From: Anaerostipes hominis (ex Lee et al. 2021)
GTDB lineage: Bacteria > Bacillota > Clostridia > Lachnospirales > Lachnospiraceae
Assembly: GCF_002270485.1 (NCBI RefSeq)
Contig: NZ_NQOG01000003.1
Location: forward strand, 164,730 to 228,729
DNA length: 64,000 nucleotides
Reading direction: 5' to 3'
Shown here one piece after another: positions 24,544 to 32,727 of this stretch. Position 1 is the stretch's first letter. Every line of letters begins with the position of its first letter. A program made the position numbers and the translations under genes. The notes beneath the pieces are model-generated. The model was not told the DNA's origin, ran no database searches, and saw only the letters and a program-made list of their open reading frames with translations.

Positions 24544-25214
24544 AAATGCGGTGTGCCCGGTGGGTAGGCTTTATCTTTCAAAGCATATCTGAGGATCGTC
24601 TTCTTATTCTTTGAATCGGCCTGCCTGGCTCCTGCCACATAAATTTCCCGGTGCCAGTGATTCCGCCTTTCATATCCCTTCTCTTTGACAAACTTATCCA
24701 TCTTCGCAAAGGATTTTGGTTCATCGTCAAATGGCCCCTTATGCATCATCTGGACACACAACCCTTCCCCCTGAGAGAAAAACTCCACCTCTTTGAGCAG
24801 CTGATGAGGCTTCTTTCGGGCTACTGCATCATATGCTTCTTTAAACATCTCCTCTGTGATCACGTCCGGCTGCTTCAGCATAATCCGGTAAACAAAGCGG
24901 TCTTTATCCAAAGGATGCTCCGGATCAGAGGTCGTCCAGATTCCTTCCAGCGGATAGACTGCATAGTCCTCATACTGACTGTCGATCTTCTTAACGCAAC
25001 CTTCTGAGCAGGCTTTTTTATATCCATTCTTGATTTGAAATGCAAGTGAATATAAAACACCGACTCTCTCTGAAAAATCTTCTTTGTTAGGATCACCTTC
25101 CCCGCAGATCATAATATAGCTCTGTCCGGGTATCTCGATCAGAGACGGCTCCTGTTTTGCGCTGTAAATCTCCTTCTCCTGTTTTCTCCATTCATATTTC
25201 ATAAGAAATTTCAT
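24366..25214 (-). CDS. GyrI-like small-molecule-binding protein with a replaced C-terminus
   Basis: Residues 1-210 or so form a GyrI-like domain: MKYEWRKQEKEIYSAKQEPSLIEIPGQSY, VYPLEGIWTTSD, FVYRIMLKQPDVITEEMF, VQMMHKGPFDDEPKSFAKMD and REIYVAGARQADSKNKKTILRY, where such proteins normally end. Here translation continues about 70 residues into sequence that is antisense to the end of the UbiB-like gene, through a copy of the 61-bp repeat (24543-24575). The natural stop was apparently lost when that sequence was joined. ATG 25214 follows AGGAAGG; ATG 25202 is an alternative. Confidence 0.75.
   Translation of the reverse strand: MKFLMKYEWRKQEKEIYSAKQEPSLIEIPGQSYIMICGEGDPNKEDFSERVGVLYSLAFQIKNGYKKACSEGCVKKIDSQYEDYAVYPLEGIWTTSDPEHPLDKDRFVYRIMLKQPDVITEEMFKEAYDAVARKKPHQLLKEVEFFSQGEGLCVQMMHKGPFDDEPKSFAKMDKFVKEKGYERRNHWHREIYVAGARQADSKNKKTILRYALKDKAYPPGTPHFQGFGRNKIRYSKYTIISPDRTNPIKLIQGIPKINGFISVIQRRLAPTKREEEMIPSTR
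24543..24575 (-). repeat. Diverged partial copy of the 61-bp repeat
   Basis: The minus strand here matches 28 of 33 bases of the repeat block that runs from GATAAGGTATACCCAC through ACACCGTATTTT (first copy near 22438-22470); the best 24 bases match at 22. It lies exactly between the convergent UbiB-like and GyrI-like genes. Confidence 0.55.
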
Positions 25215-25272
25215 CTCCCTTCCTACAATAAATGATACCACTCTGAACTTGTCATCCCATGTCATGTTAAAA

Positions 25273-25303
25273 AAACATCGGCATAAAAATATTGCCGATG
25301 TTT
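25273..25303. terminator. Terminator of the mtaB-trhP operon
   Basis: A stem AAACATCGGCA (25273-25283) with TTGCCGATGTTT (25292-25303) is followed by seven T on the minus strand, 13 bp after the trhP stop. Confidence 0.85.
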
Positions 25304-25315
25304 TGAAACTTAACT

Positions 25316-26542
25316 TTATTCTTCTTTTCGTCTGAGCAGATATCCTTCCGGAATTTCTTCCCCGAAATCCACATAGATCATCTGCCTTGGATGCGGGGCA
25401 CTCTCCATGGAAACGCCGTCCTCATCCTCGATCGCTTTTACGGTCACCTGGAGGTTTTCTCCTCCCGGTATCATTACCTCAATGGTCTCACCTACGAGAA
25501 ACTTGTTTTTCTGTTCCAGCAGTGCATACCCTCTTTCATTGTGTCCCTGCACGATGCCGATATAGGTATATTCCTTCACATAAGTATTACTGTCATAAAT
25601 CTGAGAATGTTCATCTGTCTTCCCATAATAAAATCCCGTTGTAAACTGCCGGTAAGTGCACTTGGAAATCTCCTGCCTGTAATAATCCATATTGGCAAAA
25701 TATTTCTCCGGTGACTCCTTGTAATCGTCAATAGCCTTTCGGTAAGTTCTCGCAACCGCCGCCACATAGAGGGCAGTCTTCATCCTTCCCTCAATCTTCA
25801 GGCTGTCGATTCCTGCGCCGATCAGGTCATCCATGTGTTCAATCATGCAGAGGTCCTTGGAATTAAAAATATAAGTCCCCCGTTCATTTTCATACACCGG
25901 CAGATATTCGCCCGGCCTGGTCTCCTCCACCACAGAATACTTCCATCTGCACGGATGGGTACACGCCCCTTTGTTGGCATTCTGTCCGGTAAAATAATTG
26001 CTTAAAAGACAGCGCCCCGAGTGGGATATACACATAGCCCCGTGGACAAATGCCTCAATCTCAAGATCATCCGGGATGTGCTCCCTGATCTCTTTGATTT
26101 CCCGAAGAGACAGCTCTCTGGCAGCCACCACACGGGATGCGCCCTGTTCATGCCAAAATTTATAAGTGGCATAGTTGGTGCTGTTGGCCTGGGTGCTGAT
26201 GTGGCGTTCAATCTCCGGACATTCCTCCCTGGCGATCATGAAAACACCGGGATCGGAAATGATCAGTCCGTCCGGCTTTGTGCTTTTCAGCTCCCTGAAG
26301 TATTCCCGGATACCGCCGAGGTCTCCGTTATGAGCCACAATGTTGGCTGTTATATAAACTCTGACTCCGTGCTCATGGGCAAAACGGATTCCTTCCTTTA
26401 CATCGTCCATAGAGAAATTTTTGGCTTTTGCTCTCAGCCCGTACATTTCTCCTCCGATATAAACCGCATCCGCTCCATAGAGTACAGCTACTTTCAGTAC
26501 TTCCAAATTACTTGCTGGTATAAGCAGTTCTGTTTTTCTCAT
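25316..26542 (-). CDS. trhP: TrhP-like U32 family protein (tRNA U34 hydroxylation)
   Basis: A 408-residue U32 family protein: MRKTELLIPASNLEVLKVAVLYGADAVYIGG at the start, AFVHGAMCISHSGRCLLSNYFTGQNANKGACTHPCRW with the conserved cysteines, and SLKIEGRMKTALYVA. In Bacillus and E. coli such proteins act in prephenate-dependent formation of 5-hydroxyuridine at tRNA position 34. It follows trmR by one base, the methyltransferase for that nucleoside, which supports the assignment over a peptidase role. Confidence 0.88.
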   Translation of the reverse strand: MRKTELLIPASNLEVLKVAVLYGADAVYIGGEMYGLRAKAKNFSMDDVKEGIRFAHEHGVRVYITANIVAHNGDLGGIREYFRELKSTKPDGLIISDPGVFMIAREECPEIERHISTQANSTNYATYKFWHEQGASRVVAARELSLREIKEIREHIPDDLEIEAFVHGAMCISHSGRCLLSNYFTGQNANKGACTHPCRWKYSVVEETRPGEYLPVYENERGTYIFNSKDLCMIEHMDDLIGAGIDSLKIEGRMKTALYVAAVARTYRKAIDDYKESPEKYFANMDYYRQEISKCTYRQFTTGFYYGKTDEHSQIYDSNTYVKEYTYIGIVQGHNERGYALLEQKNKFLVGETIEVMIPGGENLQVTVKAIEDEDGVSMESAPHPRQMIYVDFGEEIPEGYLLRRKEE

Positions 26543-26543
26543 G

Positions 26544-27191
26544 TTACTCTCCTGTTTTCATACTCACTGCCACCCCGTCTCCCACAGGAAGCACGGATGT
26601 CTCCAGCAGAGGGTGGTTTTTCAGTGTATATAGGTACTCCCTCATCCGCTTGTGAATAGTCCGGTCCCTGCGCTCAACCGCATACCTGGATCTTACGATA
26701 TCCCCATCCTGGAGCACATTGTCGGAAACCAAAATGCCTCCCTCAGGAAGCAGCCGTAAAATATGTTCAAAAAAACGGATGTACTGGCCTTTAGCCGCAT
26801 CCATAAAGATAAAATCAAAGGTTCCGGATAGCTCTTTGAGGATCTGGACAGCATCCCCTTTCAAGAGAGTCACTGCGTCCTGTACCCCCGCTTCGGCAAA
26901 GTTTGCCTCGGCTTTCAGTATCCTTCCTTCATTCCGTTCAATGGTTACAACAGTCCCGCCCTCCGGTTGAAACTTGTGCATATAAAGAGATGAAAATCCC
27001 ACAGCCGTTCCGACCTCCAAAATTTTCATCGGTTGCTTCATCAGCACTAATAATTTCAGAAACTCTTTTGTCTCAGGCTTCACGATCGGCACATGATTCT
27101 TTTTGGCTTCACGCTCAATCCTTTCAAGAAAAGCGTCCTCCTCCCTGATCAATGAACGGAGATAATCTGTTACATTTTCATCTACAATCAT
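26544..27191 (-). CDS. trmR: tRNA 5-hydroxyuridine methyltransferase, TrmR/YrrM type
   Basis: A 215-residue class I SAM O-methyltransferase of the YrrM type: KILEVGTAVGFSSLYMHKF (SAM loop), VTIERNEGRI (ribose-binding acidic residue), FDFIFMDAAKGQY and LLPEGGILVSDNVLQDG (metal site Asp-Asn). It should convert 5-hydroxyuridine to 5-methoxyuridine at tRNA position 34. Its start overlaps the preceding stop by 4 bp and it is followed directly by trhP, the order seen in B. subtilis (yrrL-yrrM-yrrN/O). Confidence 0.9.
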   Translation of the reverse strand: MIVDENVTDYLRSLIREEDAFLERIEREAKKNHVPIVKPETKEFLKLLVLMKQPMKILEVGTAVGFSSLYMHKFQPEGGTVVTIERNEGRILKAEANFAEAGVQDAVTLLKGDAVQILKELSGTFDFIFMDAAKGQYIRFFEHILRLLPEGGILVSDNVLQDGDIVRSRYAVERRDRTIHKRMREYLYTLKNHPLLETSVLPVGDGVAVSMKTGE

Positions 27192-27589
27192 TTTTTCTCC
27201 TTTTCACGGATATCCCCGCACAGCACTGCCATGATCTCATCAATACCCTGAGACTGTGACAGACTGTACTTGCCGGGAACAAACTCCGTTTCTTTATATT
27301 TTGAGAAAAATTTTCTTACTTTAAATCTGTTTTTACCGATGATCAGATGCTTCTCATAAAGTTGATCGGCCACCTTTCCGGTCCCGTCTCCTTTGGAGAT
27401 TACCACCTGAATCTTTCTGGTGCTGGAAGCATCGTATGCCTCGTTTGAGAAAGCATGATAGGCAAAAGAATACATGCCGAAAAATAATCCAACGATCAGA
27501 CCTATGATCAGTATCTGATGGATCACCTTCCAAAAAAGCCGGAACAGGTCATCTCTATTGTTTTTTCTCTCTTCATCCTTTGTCATCAT
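27188..27589 (-). CDS. Short MltG/YceG-like membrane protein
   Basis: A 133-residue protein with one membrane helix (VIHQILIIGLIVGLFFGMYSFAY) and an outside LysM-like part (KIQVVISKGDGTGKVADQLYEKHLIIGKNRFKV, then VPGKYSLSQSQGIDEIMAVL) found at the N-terminus of MltG. The endolytic transglycosylase domain with its catalytic Glu is absent, so it is a short relative rather than an enzyme. The position before trmR matches yrrL of B. subtilis. ATG 27589 is preferred; GTG 27601 is possible. Confidence 0.8.
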   Translation of the reverse strand: MMTKDEERKNNRDDLFRLFWKVIHQILIIGLIVGLFFGMYSFAYHAFSNEAYDASSTRKIQVVISKGDGTGKVADQLYEKHLIIGKNRFKVRKFFSKYKETEFVPGKYSLSQSQGIDEIMAVLCGDIREKEKK

Positions 27590-27622
27590 CTGTCTTTGCA
27601 CTTTCCTTCCCCGCGTAAAGCT

Positions 27623-29557
27623 TTATACTTCTGTAATGATCGGAAGGATCATCGGATCCCTCTTCGTCTTCTTCCAGATATAATTGCTCAGCGTGTCCCG
27701 GATACAGGACTTTAACTTGCCCCAATCGGTAATGTTTTTTGTGAGACAGCTTTCCACCGCATCTTCCACAACCTGTCTGGCTCCTTCCATGAGGCTTTCA
27801 GATTCTCTCACGTAGACAAAACCACGGGATACGATATCCGGACCTGCCAAAATGCTGTTTCCGTGTTTTTCCAAAGTCACAGTAACAATGATCAGGCCAT
27901 TTTGTGACAGCTGTCTTCTGTCGTTCAGTACAATATTTCCTACGTCTCCGATGCCCAGTCCATCTACAAGGATTCCCTGGGCAGGGACTTTACCGGTAAC
28001 TTTCCCGGATTTTTTGTTTATCTCCAGGACATCTCCTTCTTCCATAACAAAAACATTTTCTTTCGGAATCCCCATCTCCAAAGCCAACTCACTGTGCCGC
28101 ACCAGATGACGGTATTCTCCATGCACCGGTATTGCATACTGCGGCTTCGTCAGTGCATAGATCAGGCGGAGTTCTTCTCTGCACGCATGACCGGATACAT
28201 GGGTATCCTGGAATACGACTTTAGCGCCTTTCATCGCCAGTTCGTTCATAATATTGGAGACATTTTTTTCATTTCCCGGAATCGGACTGGAGCTGAATAC
28301 GATCGTATCTGTAGGTTTGATAGAAACCTTACGGTGCGTATTGTTTGCCATCCTTGACAAGGCTGCCATAGTCTCGCCCTGGCTTCCCGTGGTGATCATA
28401 ACGATCTGATCGTCCGGTACATTTCTCATCTGATCTGTCTCAATCAGAGTATTCTTAGGGATTTTGATATATCCCAGCTCTGAAGCAGTCGCAATGATAT
28501 TTACCATGCTCCGGCCTTCTACCGCTACCTTCCTTCCATGTTTGTGAGCGGAATTAATGATCTGCTGCACACGGTCAACGTTGGAAGCAAATGTGGCTAC
28601 GATAATCCTTCCGTTTGGATGAGCCGCAAATAAGCTGTCCAGTGTCTTGCCTACATTCTTTTCAGACTGTGTGTAGCCTGGGCGCTCTGCATTTGTACTG
28701 TCCGCCATAAGCGCAAGGACACCCTCTCTTCCGAGTTCTGCAAATCTTGCCAGGTCGATCGCCTCTCCGAAAAGCGGAGTATGATCAATCTTAAAGTCAC
28801 CGGTATGGATGATCAGCCCTGCCGGAGTGTGGATGGCAAGAGCTGCCGCATCCGCGATACTGTGGTTGGTCTTAATAAATTCTACCGTAAAGACTCCCAG
28901 TTTTATCACGTCGCCGTGTTTTACGACTGTCTTTTTCACCTGCTTTAACAGTCCATGCTCTTTTAACTTATTATCGATCAGTCCCATCGTAAGTTTTGTT
29001 GCATAGACCGGAATGTTGAGCTGTTTTTCAATATAAGGGATCGCTCCGATATGGTCCTCATGTCCGTGGGTAATGACCAGTCCCTTGATTTTCTTTGCAT
29101 TTTCCTTTAAATAGGTCACATCCGGGATGACTAAATCAATTCCGAGCATCTCGTCATCCGGGAAAGCCACACCGCAGTCAACGATCAAAATGTTGTTGTT
29201 ATATTCAAAGGCTGTTATATTCATACCGATCTGACCGAGGCCGCCGAGAGGAATGATCTTTACCGTTCCCGTATTCCTTCTCTGAGCCGTTCTCGGACGT
29301 CCCTGTGCTTTTGATGCGGCTGTCTGTGTCTTCGTCTGAGTCTTCTTCGGCGCTGCTTTCGCTTTCGCAGGTGCCGTCTTCTTCGGTGCCGTCTCTTTCT
29401 TTTGCGGCTTTGCCCTGACCGCGAGTTCCTTCGACTCATTCGGTATCACTGCCGGAGTTTTCGGCTGACTGTACTTTTTCGGCCAAAAGTTTTTTGACTG
29501 CTTCTTTTGCTGCTGTCCTTCTGTCTTGTTACCTACACTTGTGTTGTCTGATTTCAA
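27623..29557 (-). CDS. rnjA: Ribonuclease J with a basic N-terminal extension
   Basis: A 644-residue protein. Residues 1-95 or so are low complexity, rich in Lys, Ala, Thr, Pro and Gln. The enzyme proper starts at VKIIPLGGLGQIGMNITAFEY, with VITHGHEDHIGAIPY (H-x-H-x-DH metal motif), HTGDFKID, LMADSTNAERPGYT, ATFASNVDRVQQI (beta-CASP) and HVSGHACREEL. It is a 5'-3' exo/endonuclease for mRNA turnover and rRNA processing. The extension could bind RNA or partners (inference). It starts 18 bp after the fur-type gene stop, in the mtaB-trhP operon. Confidence 0.93.
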   Translation of the reverse strand: MKSDNTSVGNKTEGQQQKKQSKNFWPKKYSQPKTPAVIPNESKELAVRAKPQKKETAPKKTAPAKAKAAPKKTQTKTQTAASKAQGRPRTAQRRNTGTVKIIPLGGLGQIGMNITAFEYNNNILIVDCGVAFPDDEMLGIDLVIPDVTYLKENAKKIKGLVITHGHEDHIGAIPYIEKQLNIPVYATKLTMGLIDNKLKEHGLLKQVKKTVVKHGDVIKLGVFTVEFIKTNHSIADAAALAIHTPAGLIIHTGDFKIDHTPLFGEAIDLARFAELGREGVLALMADSTNAERPGYTQSEKNVGKTLDSLFAAHPNGRIIVATFASNVDRVQQIINSAHKHGRKVAVEGRSMVNIIATASELGYIKIPKNTLIETDQMRNVPDDQIVMITTGSQGETMAALSRMANNTHRKVSIKPTDTIVFSSSPIPGNEKNVSNIMNELAMKGAKVVFQDTHVSGHACREELRLIYALTKPQYAIPVHGEYRHLVRHSELALEMGIPKENVFVMEEGDVLEINKKSGKVTGKVPAQGILVDGLGIGDVGNIVLNDRRQLSQNGLIIVTVTLEKHGNSILAGPDIVSRGFVYVRESESLMEGARQVVEDAVESCLTKNITDWGKLKSCIRDTLSNYIWKKTKRDPMILPIITEV

Positions 29558-29575
29558 AATAATTCCTCCATTTTA

Positions 29576-30025
29576 TTACTTCCGGTTATTTTGACAATCA
29601 CGACAATATCCGTACATCTTTAATTCATGATCATGGACGATGAATCCGGTCGTTTTCCCGACCTGTTTTTCCAATTCATCTAATAAATCATCGTCGAACT
29701 TTAAAACTTTTCCGCAATTCACGCATATCAAATGATGATGGTGGTGCTCATTTTTATCTTCTTTTCCGATTTCATAGCGAACATATCCATCATCTAAATT
29801 CAATTTATCAATTAATCCTAATTCACAAAGTAACTGTATGGTACGATAAATTGTCGCAATCCCGATTTCGGGAATGTCTACTCTAACCAATTCATAGATT
29901 TCTTCCGCGGTCAGGTGCTGGTCCGGTTTTGATGAAAGTGCCTTTAATACAGTTTTTCTCTGATTCGTCACTTTTAAACCCTTGCTCTTTAAAATTTTTA
30001 TAAAAGATTCTTCGTTATAGCCCAT
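29576..30025 (-). CDS. Fur-family metalloregulator
   Basis: A 149-residue Fur/PerR-type repressor: a winged helix (LKVTNQRKTVLKAL; AEEIYELVRVDIPEIGIATIYRTIQLLCELGLI), then HHHHHLICVNCGKVLKF and YGYCRDCQ, giving the two CxxC pairs of the structural zinc site and the histidine-rich regulatory site. I chose ATG 30025 behind GAGGTGG. Whether it senses iron, zinc or peroxide is not decided by sequence. Sitting inside a tRNA/RNA operon, it has no obvious local target. Confidence 0.9.
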   Translation of the reverse strand: MGYNEESFIKILKSKGLKVTNQRKTVLKALSSKPDQHLTAEEIYELVRVDIPEIGIATIYRTIQLLCELGLIDKLNLDDGYVRYEIGKEDKNEHHHHHLICVNCGKVLKFDDDLLDELEKQVGKTTGFIVHDHELKMYGYCRDCQNNRK

Positions 30026-30051
30026 CAAACCACCTCAAAATCCTGCTGCAT

Positions 30052-30318
30052 TTATACTGTCAAATCAAAATCCTCGATTAATTCATTGAATATCTTGGAT
30101 ATGATCTCAAGCTCTTCTTCATCTTCTACGATCTCGTAGGAGACATAGTCATCCTCCAGTGAGATTTCTTTCATAATCAAAACTGTCCCGTCTTTATCCA
30201 CGGAATCCGCAACGAGCAGGTAGTTTGTCCCTGCCAGTGTCGTCTGTTCCAGCACCATAAATTCAATCTCCCGGCCCTGGTCATCTAAAAAGAGAATTCT
30301 GCTCTCTTTGTCTTTCAT
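30052..30318 (-). CDS. DUF1292 protein (YrzB-like)
   Basis: An 88-residue acidic protein: REIEFMVLEQTTLAGTNYLLVADS then DEEELEIISKIFNELIED, the DUF1292 pattern. The function is unknown. The ireB-ruvX-DUF1292 order is conserved in Firmicutes (yrzL-yrrK-yrzB in B. subtilis). Confidence 0.88.
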   Translation of the reverse strand: MKDKESRILFLDDQGREIEFMVLEQTTLAGTNYLLVADSVDKDGTVLIMKEISLEDDYVSYEIVEDEEELEIISKIFNELIEDFDLTV

Positions 30319-30334
30319 TTTATCAATCCTTTCT

Positions 30335-30751
30335 TTACAGAGAATCCAGATACCCCTGTAAAATCATCGATGCAGCAACCTGATCAATGACCTTTTTCCG
30401 ATTTTCCCTCCGGACGCCGCTTTCCATCAATACTTTATTGGACGCAACAGTAGAAAGGCGCTCGTCCCATAAAATCACATCCAGTCCGGTTCTGCGCACT
30501 AAACTATCGCGGAAAGCTTCCGTTGCCATTCCGCGTTCTCCGATCGTATTATTCATATTCTTCGGATATCCGAGGACGATCTTTTCAACCTTATATTCGG
30601 CCGCGATCTCCTCGATCCTTGCATAAGTCTTTCTTAACTTATTTTCATCTTTTCTCGTAATGGTTTCAAACGGCTGCGCTGTGATCCCCAGCTCATCGCT
30701 CAGGGCAACGCCCACTGTCTTTGTCCCATAATCAAGCCCAAGTATTCTCAT
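30335..30751 (-). CDS. ruvX: Holliday junction resolvase-like RuvX/YqgF
   Basis: A 138-residue RNase H-fold protein: [22 protein letters not shown] (first catalytic Asp), [32 protein letters not shown] (Asp-Glu) and [14 protein letters not shown] (last Asp). It acts in 16S rRNA 5'-end processing and may process branched DNA. It lies 5 bp after ireB. Confidence 0.92.
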   Translation of the reverse strand: MRILGLDYGTKTVGVALSDELGITAQPFETITRKDENKLRKTYARIEEIAAEYKVEKIVLGYPKNMNNTIGERGMATEAFRDSLVRRTGLDVILWDERLSTVASNKVLMESGVRRENRKKVIDQVAASMILQGYLDSL

Positions 30752-30756
30752 AATCC

Positions 30757-31011
30757 CTACTTCAGCCTTGTATCAATATAATTTACAAACAGGGCCTCGA
30801 TAATCTCGTCCCTCTCTACTTTATTGATCATGCTTCGTGCATTCTTATGGCTGGTAATGTAGGTGGGATCCCCTGACATAATGTAGCCTACCATCTGGTT
30901 CACCGGGTTATATCCTTTTTCCTCCAGTGCTTCATAGACATGCTCTAATATTCTGTGCACGTCCAGTTCATCTTTCACCACGGAAAAATGCTGTGTCTGA
31001 TTCTTATCCAT
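30757..31011 (-). CDS. ireB: IreB family regulatory phosphoprotein
   Basis: An 84-residue protein matching DUF965/Ire[55 protein letters not shown]. In Enterococcus, IreB is a substrate of the PASTA kinase IreK, with phosphorylated threonines near the N-terminus. I chose ATG 31011 behind AAAGGACG; upstream codons to 31071 are not family-like. Confidence 0.9.
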   Translation of the reverse strand: MDKNQTQHFSVVKDELDVHRILEHVYEALEEKGYNPVNQMVGYIMSGDPTYITSHKNARSMINKVERDEIIEALFVNYIDTRLK

Positions 31012-31079
31012 ATTCTCACGTCCTTTTTCGTATCTTTTTTTTATTCTAATATATATCCGAAAAAATAGCAATGGATTTT

Positions 31080-32399
31080 CTACACATTTCCTGCCACATA
31101 TCCATCACCGCTGATACCGGTGAGTTCAACTTCCACAATCTGATTTTCCAGAGGTTCTTCACTTTCCACCGCCACTTTGACGTATTCTTTTGTGTGTCCC
31201 ACATAGAAATTTCCGGAGCTGTTTCTTAATTTTTCTTCGATCAGAACTTTTCTTCGTGTCCCGATCTGCCTGCGTTCAAACGCATTTTTATGTTCCTCGT
31301 TCATGGCGATCAGGACTGCGCTCCTTCTGGCTTTTTCCTGATCATTTACCTGGTGTTCCATGACGGCGGCCCTGGTGCCTGCTCTTTTTGAATATTTGAA
31401 AACATGCATTTCATACAGGTCGATTTCTTCCAGAAACTTTCTCGTTGCCTCGAATTCTTCTTCGGTCTCCCCCGGAAATCCTACGATGATATCCGTTGTC
31501 AGTGCGGGATCTTCGTAAGCTTTTCTCAGGATCTCTGCTTTTTCTCTTATCTCGTCCGTCGTATATTTCCGGTTCATCCGTTTCAGGGTAGCATCGCATC
31601 CGCTCTGAAGGGACAGATGAAAATGTGGACAGAACTGCTCTATATTTTTAAGCCTTTTTACAAAATCTTCTGTGATGATCCCCGGTTCCAGAGAACCTAA
31701 ACGGATTCGATCCACTCCCTCGATCTTTCCTATTTCTTCGAGCAGATCAATCAGTCCTTTGTCCCCGTCAAGATCCGTCCCGTAGGAACACACATGAATC
31801 CCTGTGATGACAAATTCCCTGCATCCATTTTCTGCAAGGCCTCTGATCTCAGAGAGGACATCTTTCGTATCCCGGCTCCGGACTCTTCCTCTGGCATAGG
31901 GAATAATACAGTAAGAGCAGAACTGGTTGCATCCGTCCTGAACCTTGATATACGCTCTCGTGTGTTCATTTAAATGTCTCACATGCAGCGCTTCGTATTC
32001 GCTTCCCGAGGACAAATCCAAAACCTCAGCGTCCCGGCGGTGGCCTTCCAGGTAATTTTCGAGGATCGGGATCAAATCTTTCTTTTTATTATTCCCAATA
32101 ATCAGATCGATCAGCGGATCTTTTTTCAATTCATCCTTCCCCACCTGGGCATAGCATCCCACGGCGGCCACCACGGTATCCGGATTCAGCTTCTTTGCCC
32201 GGTGCAGCATCTGCCTGGACTTCCGCTCTGCTATATTCGTCACAGAACATGTATTGACGATATAAATATCCGCACCCTCTTTGGGGCTGACGATCTCAGC
32301 CCCTGCATCCGTGAGCATGTCAAACATAGCATCGGATTCATATTGATTGACCTTGCATCCCAAAGTCACGACTGCGGCTTTCACATTATTTAAACTCAT
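31080..32399 (-). CDS. mtaB: tRNA methylthiotransferase MtaB
   Basis: A 439-residue radical-SAM methylthiotransferase. The N-terminal UPF0004 domain has three cysteines ([29 protein letters not shown]), the radical SAM core has [23 protein letters not shown] (CxxxCxxC), and a TRAM domain closes the protein. It adds the 2-methylthio group to t6A37 of tRNA. It is the first gene of a long operon that continues through ireB, ruvX, fur, rnjA and trmR to trhP. Confidence 0.93.
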   Translation of the reverse strand: MSLNNVKAAVVTLGCKVNQYESDAMFDMLTDAGAEIVSPKEGADIYIVNTCSVTNIAERKSRQMLHRAKKLNPDTVVAAVGCYAQVGKDELKKDPLIDLIIGNNKKKDLIPILENYLEGHRRDAEVLDLSSGSEYEALHVRHLNEHTRAYIKVQDGCNQFCSYCIIPYARGRVRSRDTKDVLSEIRGLAENGCREFVITGIHVCSYGTDLDGDKGLIDLLEEIGKIEGVDRIRLGSLEPGIITEDFVKRLKNIEQFCPHFHLSLQSGCDATLKRMNRKYTTDEIREKAEILRKAYEDPALTTDIIVGFPGETEEEFEATRKFLEEIDLYEMHVFKYSKRAGTRAAVMEHQVNDQEKARRSAVLIAMNEEHKNAFERRQIGTRRKVLIEEKLRNSSGNFYVGHTKEYVKVAVESEEPLENQIVEVELTGISGDGYVAGNV

Positions 32400-32426
32400 G
32401 GAGTGTTTCTTTTCCTTTCGTTGTTA

Positions 32427-32455
32427 TTGACAATTCAAATGTTAGCTTGTACACT
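32427..32455 (+). promoter_or_regulatory. Promoter of the HPr-like gene
   Basis: Consensus TTGACA (32427-32432), a 17-bp spacer and TACACT (32450-32455) lie about 22 bp before the ATG at 32477, with TTGGAGGAT as ribosome binding site. Confidence 0.65.
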
Positions 32456-32476
32456 ATCGTCATTGGAGGATGAATC

Positions 32477-32719
32477 ATGTGCGAAGTACAATTAATGCTG
32501 AATTCCATAAAAAAGGTCAACGACTTTATCAATATTATCAAAGAATATGACGGCGGCTTTTACATAATCTTGGGTTCCTACCTTTTGGACGCCGCAAGTG
32601 TCATGGACCTGTTCAGCCTAAACTTAAATGAACCAATTCTTCTGGCCTTTCAGATTCCCGAAAAAAGGGATGAGATTCTTCAAAGGCTGGAACCCTTTCT
32701 CTGTTCTTCCCCTCAGTAA
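32477..32719 (+). CDS. HPr-like protein lacking the active-site histidine
   Basis: An 80-residue protein with the HPr fold pattern: VQLMLNSIKKVNDFINIIKEYDGGFYIILGSYLLDAASVMDLFSLNL. The segment that holds the phosphorylated His in HPr (HARPA) reads NSIKK, so it cannot carry phosphate from Enzyme I. The serine matching Ser46 is kept (AASVMDLFSL), as in the B. subtilis regulator Crh, suggesting a regulatory role. It is transcribed alone, convergent with thiI. Confidence 0.75.
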   Translation: MCEVQLMLNSIKKVNDFINIIKEYDGGFYIILGSYLLDAASVMDLFSLNLNEPILLAFQIPEKRDEILQRLEPFLCSSPQ

Positions 32720-32727
32720 CCCATTCT

